DNA from: Liolophura sinensis
Taxonomy: Eukaryota; Mollusca; Polyplacophora; Chitonida; Chitonidae
Length of the DNA stretch: 64,000 nucleotides
Assembly (NCBI RefSeq): GCF_032854445.1
Contig: NC_088303.1
Coordinates: 28,563,265-28,627,264, forward strand
Reading direction: 5' to 3'
Below the pieces are notes generated by a model. That model was given only the letters and a program-made list of their open reading frames with translations. It searched no databases and was not told where the DNA came from. Made by a program: the position numbers and the translations under genes. Positions 46,210 through 58,364 of the stretch are shown in pieces; position 1 is the first letter of the stretch, and the number at the start of each line of letters is the position of its first letter.

Positions 46210-48950
46210 TTATATTTAAGATTTTCGCGAAATTCAGCAACCACTGCAGTTCTCCAAACTCAAAGTATAACAGCAAAGTTCATATTCAATATACTGCTAC
46301 GAATTATTTCGGGTGCTAAGTACAAAACTGAAGACTTGGCTTAAAAAACAAATCTGATATTAAGTCTTAATACAGCTTTGAACAACGGTTCCGAGAGCTT
46401 AAGTTTTTTTGTATATTTTCTTGTAATTTATTACTGCCAAAGTTAAAATCATGCCTATTTAAATTGTTTTGAAAACGTTGTTTTTTTCATTTACAGTTAT
46501 GGCAAATGTTGGATAAAAGCCAAAAGATTCTGTCATGCACAATTTATCGTTTCTACGTATCCTTTATCGTAGAACTACGTGCTGCAGTCCAACCAATAAC
46601 AACGATTTGGCTTTATCTTTGGCAAAGATAGTCATGCCAATCTTTACCAAGATGGTTCTTCATGGTGGCTGCTCTTGTCGCTGGATAACCAGGTGTTTTG
46701 AATTTACGCCAACAAAATGGTGTACCCATTGACCTATCCTGTACATATAACACACTCTGTGAAGCTTGTTTTTCTTTGTGTTCTTCTTGTGAGCGACAAT
46801 TGCATAGAGTGTGAATGATTTGTGACTTTTAGGGAGTCTCCGGTAGACTGACATTAATTTGCGCCCACTCGTAAAAGCAAATGCCAACAAAGCATTTCGG
46901 AGAGAGGTATACGATCATAATGTAGCGGCGCCTGTTGATCTGCAAGAGTTATCAATCAAACACAAGCAATACATATATACTGAAACAAAAAGGTTTCATC
47001 GATTTCAACTTGTCACGACATGTCACTGTAGAAGTTACTAGCTTTAGTGGTTATGACTTATGCCCACACGCTTTTGCCCTTCGGTTTAGAACTAGCGCTA
47101 ACCAATTAGCGTATCTATCACGAAATTGACGTTCATGATTGGCCATCAATGTTAATGATCTTTAGTTTTTGTTTTTTGTTGTTGTTGTTTTGTTTTTTTG
47201 GAGTGGGAAAAGAATGTCTGACCTTCGTTCTTTTTAGAATTATTTTCAAAACGTTTTGTTAAGTAACTAGATTTTTCATTTCGGTTTTATTTCTCAGAAA
47301 TTTCAGTGCAACATGTTTGATTGTGTATCTCTGCTTTACTCTCCATGTTGTAAGTCTTTTATTATATGTTTTCACCTGTTCATTTATTTTGTAACTTTTC
47401 CCGATGTCAGCAAAGCTAATATAACGTAGCATTGTTTATTTTCTGCGGTTTTTTGAACTATGCAATCGTTCAACGTTCATTTTTAATTGAATAAAAATGT
47501 ATCATCATATAGGCGTGAATTACCAACTAGGGGCGCAACATGTTATAAAACCAGAACTGAGACGAAAAATACTCCATTTAACTCAATGACATATAATTGC
47601 TACTATGTTAGACCAATGCTGATAAATATATTAGCAAAAATGAAGTTCAGAAGGGATGGTCAATAAAGGACATATAAAGAGGAACTTTGTGTCTTCTTTC
47701 TGGGTTGTCTAGGTTTTCGTATGCGAAGAACACGACCAGTAGACGGGACGTGCCACCAAAGACATTTCCGGATTCAGAGAAGAAGGCGTGAAATAGTCTT
47801 ACTCGGGATTTTTAATGTATAGGTAAACTGCTTATTTACGGCTTATGTGGATAGATATGAGTCAGAAATATTTAATTTAGGTATAACAACGTTTTCCAAA
47901 CTGAACACCATCAAATTTCGACCGTATGTCCCCTTTCACGGCTTAATTGCAGTTGCATACTAGTCCCTGTTTAAACCGATTAATGATAGTATTATTCGAA
48001 TATATACTGCTAACTCGATGAGAAACGAAAATGAGTGAGACTCCAGACGAATTTGTGCTAAGTACGGGTTATTTGTGTGTTCTATAGATGATTACTCCTT
48101 TATCCAACTTATCAGCAGAGATGGTTTTGACTGACTGCGATTCTCTCATTGGAACGACTCAGCTCACTTTTCTGCGTGGTATGCCGTGTGCTCCAGACGT
48201 AACTCGGGGTCTTTAAGCGGCCTTCACTATCGCAGGGTCATCAGACACAGTGAGAAATCAAGAAAATCACCAGAGTAGACCTTATGTCGCACACATCTGC
48301 TCTGAGAAAATAATCACAGAGCTGATAAATCCAGGACAAGTAACAAACATTGGCATACCAATTGCCAATCATAATAGGTCGCTCTATAGGCCACTATTGA
48401 CAAGGCCAATTTCAAATGAACGTTCAACACAAAGCATTCCTAAGAAGGTATATGAAATATGAAAACTGAAGTGATTGATGTAAGGTGAAAACAGTGTTAA
48501 ATGCCAGAAAGAGGTAAGACACAATTTAACGCTGTTCCTGTGATTTGATAAATGACCCCAGAGGTTTATCCATCTTTTTGGCCATTGCCATTTTATTGTA
48601 CCCTCTGCAGTTGCCAAATTGTTAATGCACTAGCCTTTTCAGAAGGAAATAAGGGTTTACTTTATTGGAGCCATGCCTTGGGAACGATTCCACCTAGCCA
48701 TTTCTAGCTGTAGAAACAAGTTTGAAATATGAATTTCGACACTACTTAATATAATACTGAACACCTACCAAATGTTATCTTAAGACCAAACAAATCAAAC
48801 ATTCTTATGACGAGGGTTTAAGTTTGGCTTGAGTCAGAAAATGGGTTTGTGGAATTGGTTCTAAGCACTTCCTGACTTAGTGCTAAGCGGATAAAGGAAA
48901 GGGGCTTCCATTGTATCAGTATAAGCCGTATGCCCTTTTTTCGGCATTAC
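46210..48950. other. Anonymous AT-rich DNA
   Basis: Short frames at 46535-47129 and 48250-48617 overlap on both strands and have no domains. A (ttg)n and T-rich run lies near 47170-47200. There is no other structure. Confidence 0.5.
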
Positions 48951-49489
48951 TGACATTAAGTATGAGGATATAGCGACCGACACGGTATGAAAACACACCA
49001 TGATGATATCATCGATATATTGCTGAAAGTGATGTTAAATCTCCAGTTGACGAACAAATGAATATGTGTGTGCCATATGACCTTGTGAGGCTTTAGCAAT
49101 GTACAAAAACCGAGATCTGAGTACCAAAGAAATGTTACATTTACTATGGCTTTGTATTTTGAAGATCTTGTGGTTTGTGCCTCGGTGTTGCACATGAGGA
49201 AAACAAAATTAACGTATATTTTTAGAGTGAGGCCTTTTAATTCACTGCGAATTTCTGGTATGTAAATTCTGGACACGCACCGCAACAGGTGCATCTATGC
49301 TAGATATACTGAATGTCGTTTGAGGCCATCCTTCCCAGAATATCCGGTTAATCCTTGACCGGCTAAAACAATAAACGAATCCACTGTTGGAGTCTTCTGT
49401 TGTTCTTTGGCAGATGGGCATTCTACTCTCTGGACACGTTTAACACAACAGCTTGGGCTGTCAATCACTTTTCTTCGGGTCGAATAAAA

Positions 49490-49813
49490 TCAATATAATC
49501 CAATTGGTTTATTCGGACCACCGTCCGTGTTTCTAGCCAAATTAGCCCATGGATTGTCTTTAATCCCTCTGAGCAAGCAGTTCTGCGCAAGCTGTTGACA
49601 TTCCCTTTGAATTGCCTTACCGCTGTAATGAAAAGAATAGAGGGACAATTTGTAGTTTTGTTTTCTGTGGACGTGTTCTTCTAGATAGCTAAAGCCATAC
49701 GGCTTTCCAGTGTTACACACAAGAGAGGAAATACTGCCTGATACGGTCGTCTGTTTATTCCCTTGGCACAATATACTAGTGTCTTTATTTCTACTCTCAT
49801 GTTCTTTGGACAT
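49490..49813 (-). other. ATG-initiated 107-codon frame, unrecognised
   Basis: It starts at a genuine ATG (49813-49811) and is hydrophilic, ending at TGA just left of 49500. A strong acceptor-like tattcttttcattacag sits at about 49623-49639, so the last 44 codons could instead be a terminal exon. The neighbouring 112-codon minus frame at 48956-49294 is less convincing. No homology is recognised. Confidence 0.25.
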
Positions 49814-50285
49814 TAACGCCTTCTTTCATTAAATGTTCTCAGCTACTTGTCATCTAGTTCGCACCAGCCGAAATGTTCTCAACGTTACCTTAAGAATAAT
49901 AGAGAACAATTGAGCTGTCCGCCTATATTCACAAATAAATGCTGCAAATTAATTCACCCTAGTTCCGATAAGTGAAATCAATAAAGCCCCAAGTGTGTGC
50001 TAACATATGAAGTAAGTTTACAAAAGCCAGTCAATAGGCTGGTAGATTGTGCTCATTAACCAAAATTTAGTTAATTAGACGGACAATCCGTACGTAAATC
50101 AATTCATCTCCCGTCGTACAAAGGCGTTGCGTCTGACGTTTCCTTGTACTTGTGGAGAAATGTAGGCATATGTGTCAGGGAAGGAAAGACGTCATTTGAA
50201 TGATATCCAGAAGTTCCAACAAGATGATTCATAGCTGAACACCAACCATCTGGGTCCATTGTCAGCTCTATTCCCCCAAGTTCCT

Positions 50286-50549
50286 GTGTTCATGTGCCAA
50301 GACGGATGGGTTAATTGGATGTCGGTAAATCTTTTATCTCGGACAGAAGGTGTCGACACACCTGCTTTTCGCGGAGTCTCAAGAGAGGCCAGTCGGATGG
50401 AGCGCACGGCCGTTTCTGGTTCAAACAAGGATAGCTGCCAGATGTTTACTTCCACGGACGCGGTCCGAACGACAAATCAAACTGATAAGGTTTCTTACAG
50501 ATTCTGGTCTGACCCAGAAATCCTACATGTACAAATAGGGGTTCCGTAG
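50286..50549 (+). other. Unrecognised open frame in a more CpG-rich stretch
   Basis: About 88 codons from an in-frame ATG (50290) to TAG. Base composition is more balanced than its surroundings, with several CG dinucleotides. An overlapping frame lies on the opposite strand at 50192-50455. It may be a remnant exon or chance. Confidence 0.15.
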
Positions 50550-50988
50550 TAAATTAAGTGAAGACGAATGATTTCCGACAGGTTTGTGTTGACATGTCTC
50601 CGAAGAATTTACCGTCGGCCATGAACTCTCCATTAAACGTACGGAGAACGCAGAGGTTCCATTCCATGTGAGGAAATGTTAGAAATGTCGGTGTCTTTGG
50701 TCAAGTCATATCTCATTACACATCTCATTTTGAGTTCGAGATTGACAAATGATGCTCTTAAAGTAGACATAAAGTCAGCCACCAAAGCTGAATTTTTTAA
50801 TAAAGTAGTTTTCTAGAAATGTTCTAAAAAAGTTTAAAAAACCAAACAATAGTCAGTAACTGACCACTCATTTGGTGACGCCATTTTGCCATGTTGCAGC
50901 TATCTAGAGTGACGTCACAAAACTTAGGAGCTCTCCCGTTCCATCGATATTAAACAATGTGACATTGAGAAAATACAAACAAAACCGC

Positions 50989-51013
50989 CTGATACCCAAA
51001 CAAAGGGTATCAG
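50989..51013. other. Perfect 9-bp hairpin
   Basis: ctgataccc and gggtatcag flank a 7-nt aaacaaa loop. There is no T run after it and no known RNA in context. Confidence 0.6.
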
Positions 51014-51307
51014 CTCTGTTCTGTGTTCAAAGGGGCGATGTTTCGTTTAGTTTGGCGGTCCGTCGGAGTGATTTTCGTGGATACAAGCCTCGTATTTAAG
51101 CGGTCCTGCTCATCGTCGTCCAGCATGGGTGTAAGCATTTGGCCTAGCTGGCTGTACCGACTTCAGGGAATTTACCGAACACATCAGGACCTTCTGATTG
51201 AGAACTGACCATTTCGTTCAGATTTTGGGAAGATATTTTCGTAATAAATCTGACATTGCTAAGGAAATTTATGCAAAGTCAATATTTTTCTTCAATCAAT
51301 AACTCTC

Positions 51308-51328
51308 TCGGGGGTAGGGGGGAGGGGT
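51308..51328 (+). other. Short G-rich tract
   Basis: G runs of five, six and four in cgggggtaggggggaggggt give modest G-quadruplex potential. Confidence 0.4.
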
Positions 51329-52277
51329 CCTGAAGTTACTGTGGTATTCTGCCCAACATGTGCGCACTGTGACAGGGGCAGCCGTTCTCAGTTCCCTGCT
51401 CATAAGTGTGTGGTTCAAAATGCATTAGTTTTACACATAAACTAATCACAAAATCCAATTTATTGCACCAATATGTTTCTATAAGAAATCACATTCACGC
51501 TCGATAGTTAACAGGTTTTTTGACGTGACAGCCAATTATCACGTGGCAAACTTTATGTTCACTTTAACACTTTGTCCTAATACTTAAATATGCAGCACTG
51601 GTGGGTTTTCGTAACTGGTATTAATTGTTGTTCGTGCTTTGAATTTCGTATTTTAATCAACACATTAACTCCTGTCCTTGATACTGCGCTTATCATTCGA
51701 CTTGTTTATCATGTTTAAATATAAGTTATGAATAGAGTACGAACAAATTTCGCTATAGGTAAAAAAAAAGCTACAGTATCAAAAATGTCAAAAAATTATT
51801 GAAAATTATTGCCGCATGACATTTACTAAAACATGGGCGTCTGAAAAATCCTCGCCAAAAGCTATTCTGAGGAGACAAACGATGGAGGAAGTTTAGGAGC
51901 TGAACGTTTGTGAACACGAGAAGTTTCTGAAGGAAAGAGGGTTTTTTCGTGTCTCTAAAACACGGTGAGACAAATAACCTCCCCATTAATATCACAAAGG
52001 CTGGCTGACTGTTTTTATCTTCAACGACAAAAGAGTTCGAAATCGCAACTCCCGTATCATCAGTAAGCTTTTGGAAACATTATGTCATTTACACCAGTTA
52101 AGAAAAGTCGATAATATGAACAGTAACGCTTAGTGAACTGTGATAAGCTCAAACAAGAGAAATTATTAAATTATCACCCGATGGAATAAATCACGTGAAC
52201 CCGATCATCCCTTCAACACTTTTTTGTGAAAACTATTTCAAGTCAGTCATAACTACATGCGGGTGGGCTATCCTATA

Positions 52278-52550
52278 AGCTATAACTGCGGAAGAATGCA
52301 CTCGTCTCTAACAGTCAGCTATAACTAAGTAAGAGAGTACTATTTTCTACAAATCAGCTGTAACAACGTAGGAATGTACTAGCCTTTAACAGTCAGCTGT
52401 AACTAAAGTGTACTAGTCTCCAGCTGTCAGCTATAACTACGTAAGAATTTACTAGCCTCCAACAGTCAGCCATAACCACGCAAGAGTTTACTAGCCTTTA
52501 ACATTCAGCTATACCTGCGTACGAGTGTACCAACCGTTAACAATCAGCTA
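52278..52550. repeat. 39-bp minisatellite, about 7 degenerate units
   Basis: The motif agctataact recurs at 52278, 52318, 52356, 52395, 52429, 52468, 52507 and 52546, with spacings of mostly 38-40 bp. Each unit continues roughly as acgtaagagtgtactagcct then ctaacagtc. The period is divisible by three but stops occur in each frame, so it is not coding. Confidence 0.85.
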
Positions 52551-53736
52551 TGATAGATGTAACCCTTCCCAGAGGAAACCCCGTCAGTATTCGAATACGA
52601 CCACTGCAAAGCTATAACGATTGCCACACGCAGAGTTCTTTCATTCGCACATGAGTGCGAAAGTCAGTTTACGTCTGAGCCGAGAAACACGCTAATAATT
52701 AGTACTCGCCCTGTGAATCCTTAGAAAACATCGGTGTCCTTGGAAAATTCGGCCAACACCTAGGCTTATTATACGTGTGGGCTAAACCTTATTGTTCGCA
52801 ACAGTTATAACCCATTCGTGTACCGATGAGATACGATTTATACCGCCTTAAAGCATAAAATAACGAATACATTATTACGTTCTTATTAATATTCTCATAT
52901 AACTATTATAATGACCGAAGGGAGAATAAAACATCAGCTGTAATCCTGTCATCCTGAAAATGCTTTGTTTTCTTCCGGTAAAAGTTTGATATGTAAGTAT
53001 TTAATGCAGTGCGCTTATATATTTCAAACAGAATCGTTCGGATTTCAAAGGTTATAGAGATCTGGAGTCACTATTCTGAACTGTTTTACCCGCAAAACAA
53101 CTGTTTATTTGTCATGTGATCAATAACAGAGCTGTAAGATATAATCCCTTGCAATTGTTGTCTGCTGGGGAGAGTGAAACAAGTTGATCGCATCTTGCCT
53201 CGCACACTCGTCGATAGAAGAATTGGCGAATATTCCACAGTGCAAAGACACTAACAATACAGATCATGTAATCGAATCAGATTTTTTGATGTAATATAGC
53301 AATTTATTTCCTCCGTTAGAGTTATGAGCTGAAAGTAATCTCTCTGGCTCCCGGTACCCTCTGTGGACCGACTTAACATAGGCTCGCGGCAGCTAACATG
53401 ACAATCTATACCTTCGGGACCGGGAACGCCTAGCATTATTTTCAAATAATGATCAAGGGTGGGTAAAAAATTGCCAAATCACATCATGGGATGCAATATA
53501 ATATGAAATATGTCAAACATAAAACAGTAAGGTATAATATAGTGTGTGCTATATGTAAAGTGGAACCCTTGAACCTCTGTACATAGACTTCAAGGCGTCC
53601 GAGCAACGTTTCACCATAAATTATGACGAATGTATTATGAAACAAGTTTGAGTGTTACTGATTATTATTCGTCAGTTATGGAATAAACAAACTTTGCTGC
53701 TGGTGCAATCTTTTTGTATCTCAAAACATAGTTTGC

Positions 53737-53790
53737 CTTTTACGGACTAATGGTATACGAATGTCGGACATGACGCTTATATTTGATATT
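53737..53790 (+). pseudogene. Exon-like fragment with WYTNVG (copy D)
   Basis: cttttacggactaatggtat then acgaatgtcgg parallels the copy B codons for F-T-D and W-Y-T-N-V-G, with three bases missing before the Trp codon. Unit B of the large duplication lacks exactly this segment, between two ttt motifs, consistent with a microhomology deletion there (or an insertion here). Confidence 0.4.
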
Positions 53791-53821
53791 TTATCTACAT
53801 AGTCTACATTTTAAATTTATC

Positions 53822-53842
53822 CTCCCCCCCCCCCCACCCCCG
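53822..53842 (+). other. Poly-C tract
   Basis: Thirteen C, an A and five C, followed by an A run. The complement is G-rich. It is absent from unit B. Confidence 0.6.
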
Positions 53843-54149
53843 AAAAAAAAATAAGGGAAGTACTCGACACACATAACACAAGCGAGCATACAGTATGGCA
53901 CGATATTACCTCGAGCATAGAATATTTCCATCTTAGTATATAACCTTTAACGCTCAGGTAAAAGTTTGAGATTGTCCACAAAATACGGAATACTTAAGCA
54001 GTATTTTTGGACATAGTTTAGATTACCCTGATACTCGATTTTAAATGCACCTTGGTATAAGAAAGTCATATTATCCTTTGGCTCCACTGAAACAACGAGC
54101 ACCAGCTCCTTTCGTTATGTCTTTGCATAATCCAAGCAATAGGCATTTG

Positions 54150-54980
54150 TTGGTCATCAGTGCAGTAATTACAGCCTGTCGGAATATATCCCCTAAGTTC
54201 ACTGTTACCATCGTCTAGTGTCCACTCTGCTATTTCTACCTAAATTACTCCAGTTTGATTTATCTTTTCATAAATTATACATAACGACAGACGTTCGTGC
54301 CTGCACGGCTTAAACCCCATTCCGGTTATTGTATTTCCTTGTTTATTCTTTTTTTAACGTCAGAAATGTCGCTGTTTCAGGGTCATGTCAATCCGTCATT
54401 TGAAAGAAAGCAAAAACGCCATCGCTAAGGAACAATTACGGCAGCAGAGGCCTCGTAATTAGGCACGATGGCTTCTCGGTGCGACACAGATGTAAAAACT
54501 TCACCATGACTACAAACGAAATCGTAGTTTACAGTCCATGCTGTTTCATACCCGCTGAAATCACCTACTTTTCATCCTGGTGTAAAAAACAAAACACACA
54601 CACGCGCATAAAAAAACATCCTCATTACACCCGAAAGCATGTATTTTAGGTAAACTACATGGAATTGCTGTATTCTGTATTTACAGTAAGAGAGAATGTC
54701 CCGCGTGGTTTTACCCTGACACGTGTTGGATCTTGTTCAGATTCAGAATATTGACGTGCCGTTAAAGCATTTGGAAATAACAGCGCACATGGGCCTGTAA
54801 TTATAGGTCTGACCCAGAAAAAACGCCGTTAGTCAGTACACTCGTGTTGCCGAGCAACGCATCCTAATGAAATTGGTATATTAGATATATAGACGGCGCC
54901 ACCAAAACATCGGTGTAAACAATGCTCTCCTCTTTCATTTATCTGGGTCACTCGCCGAAAGAATAATTTACTTCTATAGG
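54150..54980 (+). promoter_or_regulatory. Conserved non-repetitive core of unit A, possible promoter or enhancer
   Basis: Compared with 58365-59175, long blocks are identical, including more than 180 bp around gtgttggatcttgttcagat to the cctaatgaaattgg region. Other parts of the units have indels and more substitutions. The core contains several TAATTA/ATTA homeodomain-type cores, an acacgtgt palindrome, a canonical RFX X-box (GTTGCCGAGCAAC, 54846-54858) and a TATATAG about 30 bp further on. No long frame is conserved. Regulatory function is inference from this pattern. Confidence 0.35.
54922..54966 (+). other. 14-codon ATG ORF conserved between the duplicated units
   Basis: It encodes MLSSFIYLGHSPKE with TAA. 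The unit B counterpart (59126-59170) encodes MLSSIIYLGHSPKE with TGA. Of six base differences, three are silent, one swaps one stop for another, and two fall in a single codon (F to I). It lies 64 bp downstream of the X-box. It could be a 5'-UTR ORF or the start of a spliced gene, or the pattern may be chance. Confidence 0.25.
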
Positions 54981-56024
54981 GTTAAGGCTGTACAAGTTTT
55001 TTTATGTTTTTTTTTTCATCTTAAAAATAAACCTTATTGTCTTTTTAATTTACATATATGATCATACCGCAATTTGGTACTCGATTCAGTTCAAATAATA
55101 CTGCCTTTACGATAAAGTCTCTACGTAATTAAATAATCGTTAAAAAATAATAAAAATATAGCAAATGATTCCAACGATACATTATAGGTATGGTATGTCT
55201 CAAATAATACTTCATTTTCCATAAAACTAAATCAGTTTAACGGAAAATGGAAGCTCTGATGTGCCATACCAAGATATCAAAATAACCCACATTTAGGTTT
55301 CATTTCAATTCCAATGTCCTTACTAAATGTTTAGCTGATGCCTTGTTTTAACGACCTAAATACAGGGACACGTTTAGAATGAGGGCAGTATTGATGCAAA
55401 ACATTAAAAAATCCGAGACAGGACGTCTATACTGACCGAAGTGTTTCAGTATGAAAGGAGTGTTTATCCATTTGTTTATCTAAGCACTTGTTCGAATGCT
55501 GTTTAATAACTCCACTGATGTGTCATTAAAATTTAGGCAATGAGAGAAAAAAAGCTTTCCTTCTTTGCGACGAGGGAGTCCAAACCTCGTACATTTCGAA
55601 ATCATTTCGCTAAAAGAAGTCTAAATGAAAAAGATTGGAAAAAATGAACCCTGTCACAATAAATGAAACACGCCTTCTTCTTTTTTTCAGTGTTTCTATG
55701 CCTGTGCCATATTAACGATCCCTTTTCGAAGTGACACATTCGAACATATTCGGTACATTCAAACTCCCGCGTGTGATCTTGGTATTTTAGGCATGTTCGA
55801 TTTTCCCAAGGTAACCTATTGGCAATTAAGAAATATGATTACTTTTCAGAGAAAAGAGAAATGTTTTTAAATGTCACCATCAATCTATAAGTAATTAAAC
55901 ATGGCGTAGTTTTTGTTCGCTCAAATGCGCAATTACATGTATACTAGATAAAGCCCCCCAAAAACATTGAGAATACAAAAAAAAAAAACTTAATTTAAAT
56001 AGACATTCTTACTCAAGTGGCAAA

Positions 56025-56390
56025 GGAATAAGGCCATGTCCATTCACTCACTGCAAGGCAGTGTTTGCGGGTTCAAACCCGGCCTTGGACAGGGAATTCT
56101 TTTATCTCACATGGCTCTTAGGGCATTGTGATGGTTTTGGTGACAACTATCAGCCGGAGACGCTCATGAGGGAATTAGCACAGTCTAACGGTTGCTGAAG
56201 AACTTTCGTCTTCCTCCAACATGATGCGGATATCTATACATGTCCATCAGTGGTAGAACAGTTACAGTTATAACTTACCAAAGATCGGTTGTCTACGCGA
56301 GATCTTGTGTTTCCACAACTTATTAAAATGGCTGACATTATATGAGCGACACACACTTGAGTACGGTGTTAAACATCAATGGAATAAAGA
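56025..56390 (+). mobile_element. tRNA-derived SINE within unit A
   Basis: It has a box-B-like gcgggttcaaacccg, a cggagacgctcatgaggg block, cgagatcttgtgtttccaca, and an acttgagtacggtgttaaac tail ending in ggaataaa. The same element is at 61029-61360 in unit B, so it predates the duplication. Confidence 0.8.
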
Positions 56391-56426
56391 AGTGTGAACA
56401 ATCTGATCAAAACATCTTTGTGAATA

Positions 56427-56793
56427 TTGTAAGTGAGTGAGTGCTTGGGGTTTAACGTCGTACTTAACAGCTTTTCAGTCATATGATGACGAAGGATTCT
56501 TCGAGTGCATGTGATGTGCCTGCTTGTTGCAGGACGGGTTTCCACCGTTCTTTTATCTAGTGCTGCTTTACTGTGATGTCTTACCGAAGGCAAGTAAGCC
56601 AACCAGCCCAGGCCATTATACTGATACAGGTCAACAAGTCATTGCACTGTCCCCTTCATGCTGAAAGTCAAGCGAGGAAGTTACAACTTCCTCTTTTAAA
56701 GTCTTAGGTGTGACTCGACCCAGGATTAACCCTGGATCTTCCCCTTCCCAAGGCGGACGCTTTGCTTACTGTGATATCGAGGCCGGTGTGAAT
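56427..56793 (-). mobile_element. SINE family 2, best copy
   Basis: It starts at a (gtga)n tail and ttaacgtcgtacttaacagc, and passes through tgttgcaggacgggtttcca and gccattatactgatac. It ends with cgacccaggattaaccctgg and a box A complement (cttactgtgatatcgaggcc). It points left. It is absent from unit B, so it inserted after the duplication. The tail run gtgagtgagtg marks its 3' end. Confidence 0.85.
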
Positions 56794-56930
56794 ATTGAAT
56801 ATATATTTACATATGTATGTCTTACACTAGAGAATAGCCTGAAATCTTTGTGAATATTATAGCACATACATATATTAACACGCGTATAATTCGGTTTGTC
56901 GTACACTAAACAATAGCCTGGAAGACAATT
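56786..56930. repeat. 79-bp local repeat, two copies in unit A
   Basis: Blocks tgtgaatatt, acatatatttac, cttacactagaga and atagcctg repeat once. The matching part of unit B (61392-61628) has three copies, showing copy-number change after duplication. Confidence 0.7.
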
Positions 56931-57009
56931 TACAGGCATTATGTTTTACACTTACATGTAAGCGTTGGTAAATCGCCGAATTTTAGCTAATTTTGATTAC
57001 GACCTTATT

Positions 57010-57192
57010 AATTAGGACTTGAGTGAGTAAGTGAGTGAGTGAGTGCTTGGATTTTAACGTCGTAAAATTTTTTCAGTCATATGACGACGAAGGAATCCTT
57101 AGAGTGCATGTGATGTACCTCCTTGTTGCAGGAAGGATTTCCACCCCTCTATTATCTAGTGCTGCTTCACTGAGACGACTTACCGAAGGCAG
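57010..57192 (-). mobile_element. SINE family 2, 5'-truncated
   Basis: It has the (gtga)n tail and ttttaacgtcgtaaaatttt, then cagtcatatgacgacgaagg, cttgttgcaggaaggatttc and cgacttaccgaaggca. It then stops, and the tRNA head is missing. It is absent from unit B. Confidence 0.85.
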
Positions 57193-57974
57193 CTAGTGAG
57201 GAAGCTTTCTGACTAGTGAAAGCTACATACATGTATAGTATCGTATCGCAAATTCCCGTTGTGTATGATGCACAAATGTTGCAGTGCCATGTATCTGATT
57301 CACCATGCACTCTTCAGCTTGGGCTCGCATATTTGAGCCTGCAATTATCGCCTGCTGGAGAGAGTGAAAGAAGTTGCCTGCATCTTGCCTCGCACACTCG
57401 TTGATAGAAGAATTGGTGAACATTCCACTGTACAAAGACACTAACAACACCAATCATGTAATCGAATGTAATCGATTTTTTTGATGTGACATAGTAATTC
57501 ACTTCCTCCGTTTGAGTTATGAGCTGAAAGCAGGACCGACCTAACATTAGTTCGCGGTCGCTGACATGTCAATCTATACCTTCGGGACCGGGAACGCCTA
57601 ACATTATTTCAAAATGTTATCAAAGGTGGGTAAAAAAGTTGCCAAATGACATTATGGGATGCAATATAATGTCAAATGTGTCAAACATAAAACAGTAAGG
57701 TATAATATAGTGTGTGCTATATGTAAAGTGGGACCCTTGAACGTCTGTACATAGACTTCAAGGCGCCCGAGCAACGTTTCACCATAAATTATAACAGATG
57801 TATTATGAAACAAATTTGAGTGCTATTGATTATTATTCGTCAGTTATGGAATTACAAACTTTGCTGCTGGTGAAATCGTGTGTTCGTAGTAGTACAGTAT
57901 TTGGCACTTGTATACACAATGGTTTTGAGGATACTCTATACGATTGATGACCCCTCTAAGACAAATACAGATAA

Positions 57975-58262
57975 AGCGGCGTTCTGGCTATAGTGTCGAT
58001 TGGTACCCTGATCAATCGTGCCACGTGCCCAATGTGTTTGAAAACAACCGCCCTTGGAATGGATGAGGCCTTATGTAAGAAAGTTTGTCAAGTACCTGAC
58101 GGTCTGCAGTCACTTTTTCAGGACTCGGTTTCATCCATTTATAGACCTTTCCACTGTTGTATAAAGAACAAAGCCAGTGTTAAGAACTTAGTCAAACCCC
58201 AAAGAAATAAGCAACCTGCTGTGATCGTTCTAATTGTTAAAGTTTTGTTCCTAAAAACATAG
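57975..58262 (+). other. Open frame with CPMC motif in the unit B insert
   Basis: About 95 codons run from after a TAA to TAG, with balanced codon use. The peptide has T-C-P-M-C-L-K, then C-K-K-V-C about ten residues on, then H-C-C near the middle, a spacing that could bind zinc. There is no ATG at the 5' end of the frame, although one lies near codon 20. It sits wholly inside sequence missing from unit A. A LINE or other transposon ORF fragment, or a lost exon, are both possible. The family is not recognised. Confidence 0.3.
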
Positions 58263-58364
58263 TTTGCCTTTGATATTTAATCGTAGTATTGAACATGAAA
58301 TACAGTGTGATGTAAAAATGCAAAAGTAGATTAATCCAAGCACCAGACATTTGTTGGTCGTAAG

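Larger units (their letters stand above)
53150..57345. repeat. Large tandem duplication, unit A
   Basis: It is collinear with unit B (57340-61905). Anchor pairs: the cttgcctcgcacactcgt block at 53198 and 57385; the cctataccttcgggaccggg-type block near 53405 and 57575; the long core 54150-54980 and 58365-59175; 55250-55980 and 60308-61020; the SINE at 56.0 and 61.0 kb; and the end block near 57200-57345 and 61745-61905. Unit A has extra family 2 SINEs (56427-56793, 57010-57192) and lacks two inserts found in unit B. No gene is evident in it. Confidence 0.9.

Noticed and set aside
48956-49294. 112-codon ATG frame on the minus strand
   Set aside because: No domain, no supporting splice or promoter signals, and residue use typical of translated AT-rich DNA.
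52278-52550. 39-bp array as a coding repeat (13-residue period)
   Set aside because: Stops occur repeatedly in every frame and unit lengths vary by non-multiples of three.
56025-56110. tRNA gene with gcgggttcaaacccg
   Set aside because: It continues directly into a SINE body and tail, and the same composite recurs at 61.0 kb.
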